A stretch of DNA of 64,000 bases, taken from Pyropia haitanensis. Its lineage: Eukaryota; Rhodophyta; Bangiophyceae; Bangiales; Bangiaceae. Positions 1-11,681 of this stretch are shown piece by piece. The stretch is taken from positions 1,869,501 to 1,933,500 of the forward strand of contig SDUX01000006.1 in assembly GCA_008729055.1 (NCBI GenBank), written 5' to 3'. Position numbers and translations under genes: made by a program. A model generated the notes under the pieces. It saw only the letters and a list, made by a program, of their open reading frames with translations, searched no databases and was not told the origin of the DNA. Numbering within the stretch: the first letter of the stretch is position 1; the number at the start of each line of letters is the position of its first letter.

Positions 1-87
1 ACCCCGCCGTGAGCGGCGACCGTCCGCCGTCACCAGGCCGCCGTCGTAAGCGCCACCCCCCCCCCCCCCCCCTCCCCCCAACAGCGC

Positions 88-1226
88 TCACCCCCCAATG
101 GTGATCATGGGCCGGTTGTCGGACCGCGCCAGCTCGTGGCGGTCCTTCTTCCCCCCCAGGCTGTAGTGCTTGCGCCGCACCGCCGCGCGGACGGTGGCCG
201 CCAGCTCATCGTCGGTCCCGCCCGCGCGCATCACGTCGCGGAGGCTCACCTCGTCCGCGCCAAACAGGCACACCTTGAGCGCCCCGTCGGCGGTCAGGCG
301 GAGGCGGTTGCAGCCGCCACAAAAGTGGTTGGTCATGGACGTGATAAAGCCGATGCGGCCCGCGTGGCCCGGCACCCGGTAGTGCTTGCACGTGTCGTGC
401 GGGTCGTCGTCGACGCGCTCCAGCGCGCCGGTGCGGTCGCCAATCGCGCCGAGCATCTCGGCGTAGGACACGAAGCGCGCGTCGGACCAGGCGTTGCCCC
501 CAAACGGCATGTACTCGATGAACCGCACGTCGAGCGGGCGGTCGCGGGTGAGGCCCACAAAGTCCCCCACCTCATCCTCGTTGACGCCCCGCATGACGAC
601 CACGTTGAGCTTGACGCTGGCAAAGCCCGCCGCGAGCGCCGCGTCGACCGCGTCGAGCACCCGCCCCTGCCCGCGGCGGCGGGTGATGAGCTCAAAGCGG
701 GCCGGCACCAGCGTGTCGAGCGACACGTTGAGGGCGGTGAGGCCCGCCGCGCGGAGGGCGGGCAGGTGCCGCCCCAGCGTCAGGCCGTTGGTGGTCATGC
801 CGAGGGAGGTGAGGCCCGGCAGCGCGGCGAGGCCCGCCACCACCGCCACCGCGTCGGGGCGGACGAGCGGCTCGCCGCCGGTGAGGCGGATTTTGGTCAC
901 CCCAGACGCGACAAACAGCGACGCGAGGCGGGTGATCTCGGGGGTGGTCAGCGTCGACGCGGGGGGGGTGAGCGCCACCCCGTCGGCGGGCATGCAGTAC
1001 CGACACCGCAGGTTGCACCGCTCCGTCAGGGAGATGCGGAGGTACGTGTGCGTGCGGCCAAAGGTGTCGTCCAGGGGGGCGCCGCGGGCGGCCACGCCCG
1101 CCGCCGCCGGCGTGACCGTCTCAGCAGCAGGCCCACCGGGTGAGGGGGGGCGCGGGCGGGGGGAGCGCGCCGGCGGGTCGACCCTCCTCTGCGGCGCGGG
1201 CGACGACCGTGCCGCCGCCGCCGCCG

Positions 1227-1269
<43 letters not shown>

Positions 1270-1563
1270 TGCCGCTGCGGCTTCTGCCACGGCCGCGTGG
1301 GGGGGCGCCGCCGCCGGCCGCACCGCCCGCGGGGCGGGGGGCGCCCACGCCGCGGCCGTCGACGACGCGGCGCGGCCAGCAGCGGCGACCGCCGCGGCGG
1401 CCGCGGGCGTGGCGGCGGTGGCCGCGGCGGTGGCCGCGGCGGTGGCCGCGGCGGTGGCCGCGGCGGTGGTGGGCGCCCGTGACAGGGGCGGGAGGGGGTA
1501 GGCCGGCGCGGCCCGCCTGGCAGCAGCGGCCGCCGCCGCCGCCGCCCCTCTCAGCAGGCCCAT
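88..1563 (-). CDS. CNX2: GTP 3',8-cyclase (MoaA/CNX2/MOCS1A), molybdenum cofactor step 1
   Basis: Radical-SAM enzyme that converts GTP to the cyclic intermediate leading to cPMP; in eukaryotes it works in the mitochondrial matrix. The frame gives 491 residues. The radical-SAM cluster motif CNLRCRYC has Cys183, Cys187 and Cys190, followed by GGEPLVR. The C-terminal second 4Fe-4S cluster has Cys415, Cys418 (FCGGCNRLRL) and Cys432. The protein ends in Gly-Gly, the functional C-terminus of MoaA enzymes. ATG at 1563 was chosen because the following residues (MGLLRG, then Ala/Arg-rich) look like a mitochondrial presequence; the open frame upstream has no conserved content. Residues 30-150 are Ala-rich low complexity and include a 12-bp tandem repeat. 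No MoaC domain is fused. It is divergent from the CoA kinase gene. Function is secure; the exact start is less so. Confidence 0.93.
1416..1467. repeat. 12-bp tandem repeat in the CNX2 leader
   Basis: About four copies of ggccgcggcggt in tandem. On the minus strand they encode an Ala-Ala-Ala-Thr periodicity in the low-complexity leader of the MoaA-like protein. Confidence 0.8.
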
Positions 1564-2390
1564 GGTCGCCGGCAGCAGCAGTGGCGGCAGCGGCCCGGCC
1601 GCCCGGCGGGCCGGGGCGCCGTCAGAGGCAACGTCGGCAGGCGGGCAGACGGCCGAGGAAGCAGACGGGACAGACGGCACGGGCGGAAGGGGTGGCGGCG
1701 GGGGACAAGGGAGGGCGGTGCGGCGCCAACCAGGGGGACCCGTGGCGAGTGCGGCGCGCGGACCGAGGGGAGCACCGGGGGGGAGGGACGGGGGGGGGAC
1801 GCAGACCGGGGAGGGGCAGCACGGGTGGGGGCTTGGGCAAGTGGCGGGCGCTGGCGCGGGGGCGGTGCGGGGCCACGGTCGGCCAGGTCGGGGGGATGTT
1901 GGCCAGGTGGGCCGGCCGCGGCAGCGGGGCGGCGGCGCCCGCGCGCGAGGCGGGCCTTGCCAGCGCGTCGGTGGTCGCGGTCGGCAGGTGCCGCCGCCGC
2001 GCCCGCCGCCCGCGCGCGTGCGGCGGGGGGACGGCCGCCGCGGTCGGCGGCGGTTGCAAGAGCGGCCGCCCCACGCCGACCCGACGGGGATCGCGTCCCG
2101 CCAGCAGTGGCCAGCCATTGGCCGCTGCGGGGATGGGTGTCGCGACCGCCCAGCCACGCGCTGGGCGACGGTTGATCTTGCCCGCCGCGGCCGCCCATTG
2201 GCCCGCGCCGGTACCCCCCAGCCCCGTCCGCCGCGGCGTCATCGTCGCGTCCCCCGACGGCTGTGGTGCGGCCGCGTCGCGCCAGCGGCCGTCCCGTCCC
2301 CTCTCTTTCTGTCTCTCCCTCTCCTACGTACGGAAGCGCCCCCCTCACCCCCCCCCTCCCCATCCCCCACGCCACCCTCCCGGGCTCGCC
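1564..2390. other. Divergent intergenic region CNX2 / CoA kinase
   Basis: 827 bp between two divergent start codons, so it presumably holds both promoters. It is G/C-rich with a pyrimidine-rich stretch just before the kinase ATG (about 2290-2390). No TATA box or other defined motif was found. Confidence 0.5.
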
Positions 2391-3077
2391 ATGCCGTGCA
2401 TCGTCGGCCTCACGGGTGGCATTGCGAGCGGCAAATCCACCGTCTCGCGGCGGCTCGCCGACCACCACCGCATTCCCGTGATTGACGCCGACGCGATCGC
2501 GCGGGAGGTGGTCGCGCCTGGCCGGCCGGCGCTGTGGCTCATCCGCCGCACATTTGGGCCATCGGTCCTCACCGCCGGTGGCGCCCTGGACCGCCCCCGC
2601 CTGGGTGCACTGGTGTTTGGGGACCCCGCAGCGCGGCGGCGCCTAAACCGCATCACCCACCCATTCATCATTGCGACGATGGGGTGGCGGCTGGCGGTGG
2701 CCCTACTCGTGCGCCGCGCACCAGTGGTGGTGCTTGATACGCCGCTGCTGTTCGAGACGCGCAACCTGCTACCGCTGTGCACGACAACGGTGGTCGTCTT
2801 GTGCTCGCGGGAACAGCAGCTGACGCGGCTGCTGGCGCGGTCGGATGGATCGCTTACGGAGGCGCAGGCGAACGAGCGCATTTCCTCCCAGATGGCGCTC
2901 TCAGACAAGGCAGCGCTTGCCGACTTTGTCATTGACAACAGCGGATCCACGGAACGACTCGCAATCGAGGTAGACCAGTTCGTGTTTGCCGTGCGCAGGA
3001 ATGTGCCCACGTGGTTCAACATCGTGTTCGGACGCGTCAACCGAGCACTTCGTGTGGAGCAGAACGTCAATGGCTGA
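2391..3077 (+). CDS. Dephospho-CoA kinase (CoaE-type)
   Basis: Phosphorylates the 3'-OH of the ribose of dephospho-CoA, the last step of CoA synthesis. The single exon encodes 228 residues, close to the usual 200-230. The P-loop is GGIASGKST (Gly9 to Thr17), followed by VIDAD with Asp32 and Asp34 as expected for the substrate/Mg site, a lid-type Arg-rich segment, and VVVLDTPLLFE in the middle (Walker B-like, typical of CoaE). The ATG at 2391 is the first in frame that leaves the family's normal N-terminus, MPCIVGLTGG. The larger open frame upstream is GC-rich read-through. Monofunctional: no phosphopantetheine adenylyltransferase domain is fused. Confidence 0.93.
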   Translation: MPCIVGLTGGIASGKSTVSRRLADHHRIPVIDADAIAREVVAPGRPALWLIRRTFGPSVLTAGGALDRPRLGALVFGDPAARRRLNRITHPFIIATMGWRLAVALLVRRAPVVVLDTPLLFETRNLLPLCTTTVVVLCSREQQLTRLLARSDGSLTEAQANERISSQMALSDKAALADFVIDNSGSTERLAIEVDQFVFAVRRNVPTWFNIVFGRVNRALRVEQNVNG

Positions 3078-3407
3078 AGATGGTACAAAAACCACGGACA
3101 AAACAGGGAGGGGGGGGAGGCGGGGGCGGGAGGAGGTAGACGCGGCGGACACGAAGCGGGTGGTCGGAGGTGGCAATGGTCGTGCGTATCCGGCGGTGGG
3201 GGGGGTGGTGGGGGTGACGCATGCCCACAGGAATCGGCGGCGTGCGCGGGCCGGCTGTGCAGCAGCACCCGCACCGGCGGCGGCAGCAGCGGCAGCCGCG
3301 CCGCCCCTGCTGGCTGTTGGGGGAAACGGGGGCTGGGGCGACCGCCCCCGCCGCCAACGGCCAGAGCAGCAGCCAGCACGCGCAGTCGCCACGCACCTGG
3401 GGCGCTC

Positions 3408-3452
3408 CCACGGGTGCGCGCGCACACCCACGGGTGCGCGCGCACACCCACG
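3408..3452. repeat. 20-bp tandem repeat
   Basis: Just over two copies of a unit containing cacccacgggtgcgcgcgca. No coding context was recognised. Confidence 0.75.
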
Positions 3453-5187
3453 GATGCACCATCGCCGCCTCTTGTCCGTGAGCCACGGGGAGCGGCCCTG
3501 CTGGATGCCAGCACGGGGAGACCGCCGCGGGCTGTTTGGCGCGACGTGAGGCACCCCTCCACAGAACGCAACGACCGAGGCCAGCGGGCACACCCGCGGT
3601 GGGTGGCCACCAGACCCCAACACGGCCACGCACAAGGCGCACCAGACCCCGCTGAGTAGCGATACAAACGACGGCGGGGCTGGTCGTGCGCCCGCACGGC
3701 CGCCGCCGTCACCCCGCTGGCGCCCGCCGCCGGTCCGCCTCGCGGTCCTTTGGGCTGCCGCCGCCGCCCATTGCTTGCCGTCGCGGCCATCGCGTGCCGC
3801 CGCCGCCGCCGCCGTCGCGTGCCACCGCCGCTGTCGCTCGCCGCCGCAGCCGTCGCGTGCCGCCGTGGCTGCCGCGTCCGCCGCCGTCGCCGGCCGCCGT
3901 GGCGGCCGTGCCGGCCGCTGCCCCCCCCCACCGCCGCCGCGCACGTGGCCGTGTGCCCCTGCGGGGTGATCGCCCTACCCACACGCGGCGGCGCCACCAA
4001 AGCACAGCGGAAGGACGACGGCGCCACCTCCACGGTGGCGGCACCCCCCCGTCCCACAAAGAAAGAAAAACACACGCCCGCCACCGCGCGCGCGGCGCGG
4101 GCCACGCAACACGCGGCGGCGGCCCACCCGGCAGCGTCGGGCGCAGCCCAGCACGCGGCGGCCAGCGGCGCTCCACAAAAAAAAATGCGGAGGCGGCCAC
4201 AGCGGCGGCGGCGGCGGCGGCGGCGGGGCGCCTACCGCCGCCGCCCCCGCCCGCGGCAGCGGCGCGCAGCGCGCTGGCGCCGCGGGGACGCCGCAAAACG
4301 GGGGCCGGGCGGCGCCGCCAGATGGCGCCGCGCCGCTCAGAGCGTCGCGACGGCGACGGCGGCGGCGGTGGCGGCGGCGCCAAGCAGCGCCGACCACCCG
4401 CGGTGGGCGGCGCCCGCCGCGGCGGCGCCCGCCGCCACAGGCCGGCTGCCGAGCGCCCGTTGTCACCAACAACCCGCCCCCTGCCCGCCCGCCCACGAGT
4501 ATGCCCGCCCGCCCACGAGGATACCCGCCGGTGCGGCGCGCCATCCCCCGCCGCCTCTGCTCCAGCGGCGCGCACCCCCCCCCCCCCCCATCCCCCCCCT
4601 TCCCCGCCTTTTTTTCCACACCTGCCGAGCCCGCCCACTGGCACCGCCAGCGGCGGCGGCGCCACCCGCCCGATCGACGCGCCGCCACCACCGCCGGCCG
4701 CGCCGCCCCCCCGTCATGACGGTAAGGGGCGGCCGCAGCGGCGGCGGGACCACCCGCGCGCGGGCCGCCGCGTCGGCACGACCCGCCGGTGGGGCGCGCC
4801 GACGGCGGCGGCGGCGGCGGCGGCAGGGGGGCGCCCCGCCCACGGGCGGGGCCGCCCGGCCATTGGCAGCGGCCGGCGGCGGGGGGGGGGCGGACGGGGC
4901 GCCGCCCGCGCCGCCGCCGCTGGCCGACGGCGGGGGCGCCGGCCGGGCCCGCCGGCGGCGGCAGCGCCGCCACGCCAGCGGCCACCCCCCACCCCCCCCC
5001 CTCCCCCGTCGCGAGCGTCCATCCAAGATGGGCCCGCCGCGTCGGCCAGCGCCCGCCCCCGCCGCCGGCGCCGCCACCCACGCCGCGGACACTGCCGACG
5101 TTGCCGCCACCGCCGCGGCCGTCGACGCGACGGGAGGGGCGAACAGCAAGCCGCCGCGTCCGCCACCGCAACCACCGCCGCCGCCGC

Positions 5188-5235
<48 letters not shown>

Positions 5236-5456
5236 ACATGCTGCCGGTGCAGCCGCCGCCGCCGCCGCCGTCGCCGCCGCGCGCGTGGGCGCCGCCGCCC
5301 CCCCGCCGCGCGCGCGTGGATCGCGCCGCCGCGGCAGGCCGCGCGGCTGGCACGGCCGGCGGCCGCCGCGGCCGCCGACGCGGACCTCCCCGCGGGGCAG
5401 GTACTTACGACCGGATCATGGCGGGGGGGGCACGCCCGCCGCGCCCACAAGGGGGG

Positions 5457-5541
5457 GGCGGGGGGGGGGGGCGGACGGGCGGCGGGGGGGGGGGCGGACG
5501 GGCGGCGGGGGGGGGGCGGACGGGCGGCGGGGGGGGGGGCG
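5457..5541 (+). repeat. G-run tandem array (about 22-24 bp unit, 3-4 copies)
   Basis: The unit is cggacgggcggc followed by a run of 8-12 G. Each unit supplies several G-tracts, so the plus strand could form G-quadruplexes. The run lengths differ between units. Confidence 0.8.
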
Positions 5542-6143
5542 CCGATGCGGCGCGCCGCCGCCAATGGCGGGTCGAGCCGCCGCGCGACGACGCCCGCGCA
5601 CGGCGGTGGCGGTGGCTGCGCGGCCGCGCACCCGCGGGCCACGGGCGGGCGGCCGCGTCGAGGGAGGTGACGCACGCTGCCCCCCCTCTACGGTGCGGAC
5701 GAGAAAACCGGGACTCCCACTTTTCGCGTCGAAAGAAAGTATATTGTAGCGCATCACGCACGAAGTGGGTGTTGTTGTCGACAAGTCGTGCCGGATCGAT
5801 GTGTGAGCCAATGAAACGGCCCTCTTCAGGAGGTCGGCACGTGCGCTTTTTGAGGGGCGCACAGTATGTATGTGCCAGGTGTGTGGCCCGGAGGGATGGA
5901 TTTCGGCCAATCAAGCGAGGCGGGTCCGACCAACCCCCAGTCGTGCGGTTGATGCGTTGGCCCCGCATCCGATCCCCCTCTGCACTACCACTGTACTGTA
6001 TGTACACTATCCCAATGCCAACGGCCCACACCCGGCACCCACCCGGTGTTGCGGCTGCCTTCCCCCTCACCTGCTTCCCGCCCTCCCAACCCCCCCCTCC
6101 CCCCACCCCCCCTCTCCCTCCCTCCCCCCCCCCCCCTCCAACC

Positions 6144-7205
6144 ATGTCCGTCGCGGCCTCCCCAGCCGCCGCCGCCGCCGCCGCCACCGCCGCCGGCATT
6201 GACGTGGCGGCGCTGCTGGCGGTGGCCACCGCCGCCGCCGCCGACGCGGCCGCCCTCATCGCCGCCGCGGCGGCCGCCCCCCCCACCGCGTACGACCGCA
6301 AGTCCGCCACCGACCCGGTGACCGCCACCGACCTTGCCGCCGAGGCGCTCCTCCGCCGCCGCCTCGGCGCGGCGTACCCAGAGCACGCGTTTTACGGGGA
6401 GGAGTCCGCGGCGGGGGGGGGGAACCCCCTCCCACCCGCCGCCGCCGCCGCCGCCGCCGCCACGGACAGTGGGGACGCGGCAGCCGCGCAGGCGGCGTCG
6501 ACGGAGGCGGCGGCGGCGGCGGCGGCGGGCGGGGGCGGGGGCGGGGCCAACGCGCCGCTCGGCACGGGCCCGACGTGGGTGGTGGACCCCCTGGACGGCA
6601 CCGCCAACTTTGTCCGCCGCAGCGGCGGCTACGCCGTCTCGGTCGGCTGGCTGTACGCCGGCTGGCTCGTCGCCGGCGTGGTCGCCCACGTGGGCGGCCC
6701 CGTCTACGCCGCCCGCGCCGGCGACGGCGGCGGCGCGACCATTGACGGCGCGCCCGCGCCGGGCGTGTCGGCCGTCGCCGCCGCCGCCGACGCGACGGTG
6801 CTGACCGAGCTCGGCAGCGACCGGTCGCCGGCCAAGACGGCGGTGATGCTCGCGGGCCTGCGCGTCGCGCTCGACGCGGGCGTCATGGCGGTCCGCGCGC
6901 GCGGCGCGGCGGCGCTCAACGTTGTCGCCGTCGGCGCGGGCGCGGCGGACGTGTACTGGGAGTGGGGGGTGTGGCCGTGGGACATTGCGGGGGGGGTCGT
7001 GTTTGTGCGCGAGGCGGGGGGGGTGGTCGGCCTGCCCGACGGGCGGCCGCTGGGGGGGGGGGGGGGGGGGCGGGGGGGGGACCTGGACCTCCTCGCCGCC
7101 CGGGGGGTGATGGTGAGCAACGCCGCGCTGGCGGGGGTGTTCCGGTTTCCAGGCTACGCGTACGACGAGGCGGGGGTGGGCAGGCGCACCGAGGACGGCG
7201 CGTGA
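6144..7205 (+). CDS. Inositol-monophosphatase family protein
   Basis: Mg-dependent phosphomonoesterase of the IMPase/FBPase superfamily; the substrate could be myo-inositol phosphate or a related compound such as histidinol phosphate. The single exon encodes 353 residues, longer than the usual 260-280. Metal-site motifs are intact: GEES (Glu86/Glu87), DPLDGTANF (Asp148, Asp151) and WPWDIAGG (Asp280) followed by EAGG. The extra length is an Ala/Gly-rich insert (about residues 90-140) between the first two motifs and a Gly run (about 304-310) encoded by a 19-G homopolymer that stays in frame. The ATG at 6144 follows a pyrimidine-rich leader. The N-terminal 40 residues are Ala-rich, so a transit peptide is possible but not clear. 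It converges with the methyltransferase-like gene. Confidence 0.88.
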   Translation: MSVAASPAAAAAAATAAGIDVAALLAVATAAAADAAALIAAAAAAPPTAYDRKSATDPVTATDLAAEALLRRRLGAAYPEHAFYGEESAAGGGNPLPPAAAAAAAATDSGDAAAAQAASTEAAAAAAAGGGGGGANAPLGTGPTWVVDPLDGTANFVRRSGGYAVSVGWLYAGWLVAGVVAHVGGPVYAARAGDGGGATIDGAPAPGVSAVAAAADATVLTELGSDRSPAKTAVMLAGLRVALDAGVMAVRARGAAALNVVAVGAGAADVYWEWGVWPWDIAGGVVFVREAGGVVGLPDGRPLGGGGGGRGGDLDLLAARGVMVSNAALAGVFRFPGYAYDEAGVGRRTEDGA

Positions 7206-7391
7206 GGGCGGCGCCGCCGGCGCGCGGCCGCCCGCCACCCCCAAAAGGTTGACATAGAGAAAAAAAAAAAAAAAAAGAAAGGGACGGGGCCGCCACACCC
7301 GCCGCAGCCGCCATCCCCCCCCCCCACCCACCCATGTCGTCGTCCTCGCCGACCGGTGGCTCCGCTTCCCCCCCACCCCCCCCACGCCGCG
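7206..7391. other. Convergent 3' intergenic region
   Basis: Short space between two converging genes. It has a 17-A run with interspersed bases (about 7260-7280) and is otherwise C-rich. No terminator-type structure is claimed. Confidence 0.5.
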
Positions 7392-9047
7392 TCACCGGAT
7401 CCCCCACCCGTTGCGCCGCCGCGGGGGCCCCCGCGCCCACCCCCAGCCATCGTCCTGCCCCCCCCCTCCCCCCACCTCCTCCGACGCGGCGTCGCCTGTG
7501 GCGGGCGCCGGCGGCGGCCCCGGCGCGCCCGCGTCCGCAACCCCCCCCCCACGGCGACGCTCGTCGCGGCGGCGCGGCGCACAAACGTGGCGCGGCGGCC
7601 GTCCGCCCAGAGCACCGCGTAGCCGAGCGCCATCAGGTCCTCAAAGACCGCGGCGGTGGACGGGTCCGCGGCGGTGGGGAACGCCACCAGCAGCTGGTCT
7701 ACCGGCAGCCGCCAGGCGGGGGAGGAGGGGAGGGGGGGGGGGAGGGTGCCGCCGCCCACGCCAGTGACGGCAGACGGTGGCGCCACGGCCGCCGCGGCGG
7801 GTAGGGGGGCCGCCGCCGCCGCCGCCGCGGCGGCGGCGGCAGCGGCGGCGGCGGTGGCGGTGGTCACGGCGCGGACCGCCGCGGGCACCCGGCGGGAGGG
7901 GCCCGCCGCCGCGCCGGCCGACACCGGCAGCGGCGGCGGCGGCAGCACCCCCCCGGCGAGCACCCCATCGGCGCCCGCGCCGCCGTCGAGCCGCCGCTCG
8001 TCGTCTGCGGCGGTGACGGCGGCCGCGGCGGCGGCGGCCGCGGCGGCCGCCTCTGCCGCCGCCGCGACGCGCCACGAGTGGACGACGGCGGCGCCGACGG
8101 CGCCGAGGTCCATCTTGAGCATCGCCAGCCGGTCGTGGCCGAGGTGGCCCATCAGCGCGCGCAGCGGGAGGGTGCCCTCGAGGGGGAGGGGGGGAGGGGA
8201 GGGGGGGGGCTCCGCCCCTACCGTGGCCGCGTCGGCCGCGGCGGCGGCGGCGGGCGTGGCGGCTGCCGGCACGGGCACCTCCGTCAGCGACGGGCCGCCG
8301 GTCGAGCGGCCACGGAAGAGGGACCAGCGGCCTGCCGGGGGAGCCGCCGCCGCCACCTCTACCGATGCCGCCTCCGCCGTCACCGCCGCGGCGGACGGGG
8401 TGGCCCTACCGTCGGCGGTGACGGTGCGCGCCGCGCCATAGGGCAGGCCGGCAGTGGCCGGGACGGGGGCAGGGAGGTCCCCACGGGCGTCGGCCACGGC
8501 CGAGGCCGCCCCGATAGTGGCGGGTGGCCCCCCCCCCGTGGCCAAGAGCCCCACCGCGGCGGGCAACGGCGCGACGTCCACGCCCAACGCCGCCCCTGGG
8601 GTCGCCACGGGACCGGCCGCCGGCTCGCCCGCCGGGTCCCCCCCCAGCTCCACCGCCAGGTGCGTCAGCGCCGGCGGCGGCACGCCGGCGGCGCCTCCCC
8701 CCCCAGTGCCCCCCCCCCCCCCCCCGCCCCCTCGAGCGGCAGCCCCCCCCACGCCGCCACCGCCGCCGCGTCGACCACCTCATCCCCAGCGGCGACGCCG
8801 CCGCCGCCGCCGCCAAACGTCCAGTGGCGGGTGCCGTACCGCGCGGCGAGCGCCCGCTCCCACCCCCACCGCCCGCCGCGGCCGGCCGCCGCCGCCGCCG
8901 CCGCCGCCGCGGCGTCCGCGGCGGCGGTCCCCCCTGCCGCCGCCGCCGCCTCCCCGCCAGCCGCCGCCCAGTCCACGCTGTACACCACCTCCCCGGCGAG
9001 GCCGCCGGTGGGCACACAAAACAGCCACGGGCCGCCGCTGGTATCGT

Positions 9048-9092
<45 letters not shown>

Positions 9093-9485
9093 GGGCGGTG
9101 CCCCACCGCGACGCCGGCCGGCCGCCGCCGCTGCCGTCGGCGGCCGCCGCGGCGGCCGCCGCGGCGGCGGCGGTAGCGGCGGCGGTGGCGGCCTGGCCGG
9201 TCGCCGCCCCCCCGCCCCCGGTGCGGGCGCCCGCCACGACGCCCGGCACCCCCCCGACGGCGCACCCCCGCCGCGGCGCCGTCGGGTGTGCCGACAGCGC
9301 CACGTGCGTGAGTGTAAAGACCGCCCCGAGGAGCAGCCCGTAGCTCGCAAAGAGGAGCAGCACGGACGAGGGCGGCCGCCCCGGCCGGGGGGGGGGGGGG
9401 GACGCCGACCGCGGCCGCGACTGGGAGAGGGGGGGGGGAGCAGGGGGGCCGCCACCGCCGCGGCAACATCGGGGGAGGCGGGCAT
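7392..9485 (-). CDS. Membrane-anchored methyltransferase-like protein (METTL24/Methyltransf_22-like), frame broken at homopolymers
   Basis: Read from an ATG at 9485, the pieces join in one order. A short N-terminus is followed by a hydrophobic segment (VLLLFASYGLLLGAVFTLTH) typical of a type II signal anchor. Next come VVYSVDWA and the WGWERALAARYGTRHWTF block, resembling the SAM-binding entry of Methyltransf_22 proteins. Then come MLKMDL and, at the end, QLLVAF with a short spacer and FEDLMALGYAVLWADG, the family's typical C-terminal strand-helix pattern. Frames change at a 15-G run (9387-9401), a 17-C run (8709-8725) and a 10-C run (7541-7550), each as if one base were missing. With the last slip the stop falls at 7392, clear of the neighbouring gene; without it the frame would run into that gene to 7154. 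Long Ala/Pro stretches separate the blocks. Function is inferred from pattern only and the SAM motif is degenerate. It could instead be an eroded pseudogene. Confidence 0.45.
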
Positions 9486-11681
9486 GGTGGGTGGGGGGGG
9501 GGGGGGGGTGGAGGGAGGGCGGAGTGATAAAACCAAGCAAGGGCCGGGGGGTGGGGAGGGGGGTGAGGGGGGAGGGGGGGGGACGAAAGCGACACGGGGC
9601 GGGGGACGCGGCTCGGCCGACCGCGGCGGCGCCGTGCACGGGCGTCGCGCCGTGGCGCGACGGCGGCCACCGCCGTCACGGGCGTGCGCGCAGGGGGGTG
9701 GCCGCCGGCGGCAGGCGGCCGCGGCAGTGCCGGTCGGGACGGATGGTCTGGCGGCGCCGCGGGGCGGGCGGGGGGACGGCGGGCGCGGCCGCCACGGGTG
9801 TGGCGGGCGCTCGCCGGGGGCGCCGCCGCGCGCCCGCGACGCCGCCGCCGCCGCCGCCCGCGGGTGCGCGGCAGGCACGACCCGGGCGGCGTCGCCACGC
9901 GGAGGGGGGGGGGGGGGGGGGGGGGGAGGCCCCGCCGCACGCACCGCTGACGGCGTGTGGGGGGGGGCGGCGCCGCCCCGCCGCGGGGGGGCCACCCCGC
10001 CGGCACGCGCGGCGGCGGCCGCCGCCGCCGCGGCGGCGCGGCGGACGCGGTGGCCGCGGGGAGCGGGCGGTGTCGCCGTCGGGGTGGGGTGGCGGCGCGC
10101 CCACGTGGGCGCCGCCCATTCACGGGCCCGAATCGGCAGTGCAGTGGCGGCTGGCGGAGCGGGGGTGGGGGCGCGCGGGGAAAACGTCTGCGTGCTCTCG
10201 CGCCGCGAGCGCCGCGCGGCGGCGGGCATGGTTGCGCTTCACGCAGGGGCGACCAGGACTGGCTCGCCACACTCGCCTGCGCAATTGGAACGGCAGCGCA
10301 GGAAGTACGTCCAACGCTCCGCCCGATGGGGCTCCCTGTCGATCGGGTCGTCCGTCAAGCATCATTCAATCCAGAGGCATCCGCTGTTTGGGGGTTCGTG
10401 CGGGAGCGTGGCCCATTCAATCCACAGCTGACGTGGGGTCTATGCCCGTCCAGGCCGTGGGGGGTGTGGAAGCGTCGCGCCGCGCGCGCTGCGTGGGCCG
10501 GCTGTGGCAGGCCGCGCATCTATGGGATACACCGGTTGTATTGCTGCGGGAGGTTCTTCTGTGGAATCGCCAGTCAAGGAGGAGAACTGGTCCGTGTCCA
10601 TGTGCACAAAAGTTCTGAACTCAAACAGGGACAGACAGACGGGTATGAGTAGCTGGGTGAAAGAGGAGCACGTCAACGGTCAGCCGTAGGAACTCCGCGC
10701 ATTGTACGTCCTCGTACAGCCTCACCTCTCCCTTGCGCAGTCTGCCCTCTCCGCCACCGCGTCAAGTGGCTCATCACCTACAAAGCCTTTCTTCGTGCCT
10801 ATAGCTGGTATGACCACACCTGCCCCTGTACAGCACAAAGGCACGGTCCAGCTTGGTCGCCAGCACGGCCCACTCCATGGTTGGCGCCGTCCACACAGCC
10901 TGGCGCATGGGACGACGCCCGTCTCTCGGAAACATCCAACTGTAATGGTCTGCCAGATGTGGCTGTACCGGTGGATCGGGCCGGCCGGCCGCCAAATTCG
11001 TGTGCACTCCCACCCAGCTTTGAGCCAATGGGCGGCCGAGGCGCACCGTCTTCACTCGACCCGTTCGGTCAAGTGGTGCTGACATTGTAAAGAGTCGCTG
11101 CCGCTGGCGTTGTTGTCTACACTGCTGGGCGTTTCGCACCGCCCCATGCCCCGACCCCCCCCGGTGGCCGCCACAGAGGGGGCTGTGTGACCCCGCCTGG
11201 GGTGGTGGCAGCGCCGGCCGGCGGTGCGCTGCGGGTGGGGGCCCCCAATTGCTTTTCGTGGCTGCGCGGCGACCCCCTTTGAGCGGGGGCCAGGGAATGC
11301 AGACCTCGGCCGGCCTGGGATACTCAACCGTCCCTCCCTACCCGTCCGGACGCCCTCACCGCGCCTGCGTTCATCTGCTGGCCGCCGCGCTGCTGTGACC
11401 GGGAAGGCCTGGAGTGCCAACCCCGACCTGCTGACGCTCGTCGCGTGAGGCGGCCTGCTTCCCCGGGGCCTGCGCCAACCCTTCTCCTTTGGTCTCTTCC
11501 CTCGGCGTCGCTAACCCGCTGCGCCTTCCTCAGTCTACAGCCGCAGCATCCCCTCCCTGCCGGTTCCTCCTCCCTTTCTATTTTATCTGTCTCATTTCGG
11601 CACTCCTGCTGGTACGCGCCGCCTGTCGGCACTTCCCTTCTCGCCTAGGCTCCGGCCGCTCGTCGGGGCTTGCTACCAGAC
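9486..11681. other. Intergenic region upstream of SEC63
   Basis: 9486-10230 is G-rich low complexity. 10230-11681 has ordinary composition with scattered short open frames on both strands that show no recognisable domain. 11450-11681 is pyrimidine-rich and is probably the 5' leader and promoter of the SEC63 gene. Confidence 0.5.

Larger units (their letters stand above)
3078..6143. other. Low-complexity GC-rich intergenic region
   Basis: No gene recognised. Long open frames occur on both strands, but they encode only Pro/Arg/Ala/Gly runs made by (GCC)n repeats, notably about 5160-5280. A 20-bp tandem repeat lies at about 3408-3452, and a G-rich array at 5457-5541 is listed separately. From about 5700 the composition becomes normal, and 6050-6143 is a pyrimidine-rich leader in front of the phosphatase-like gene. 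Confidence 0.6.

Noticed and set aside
1564..2157. N-terminal extension of the MoaA-like frame
   Set aside because: Open but Pro/Arg-rich without conserved content; a good presequence begins at 1563.
3750..6143. Open frame running into the phosphatase-like gene for about 800 codons upstream
   Set aside because: Only Arg/Pro/Ala/Gly runs from (GCC)n repeats; the family's N-terminus starts at 6144.
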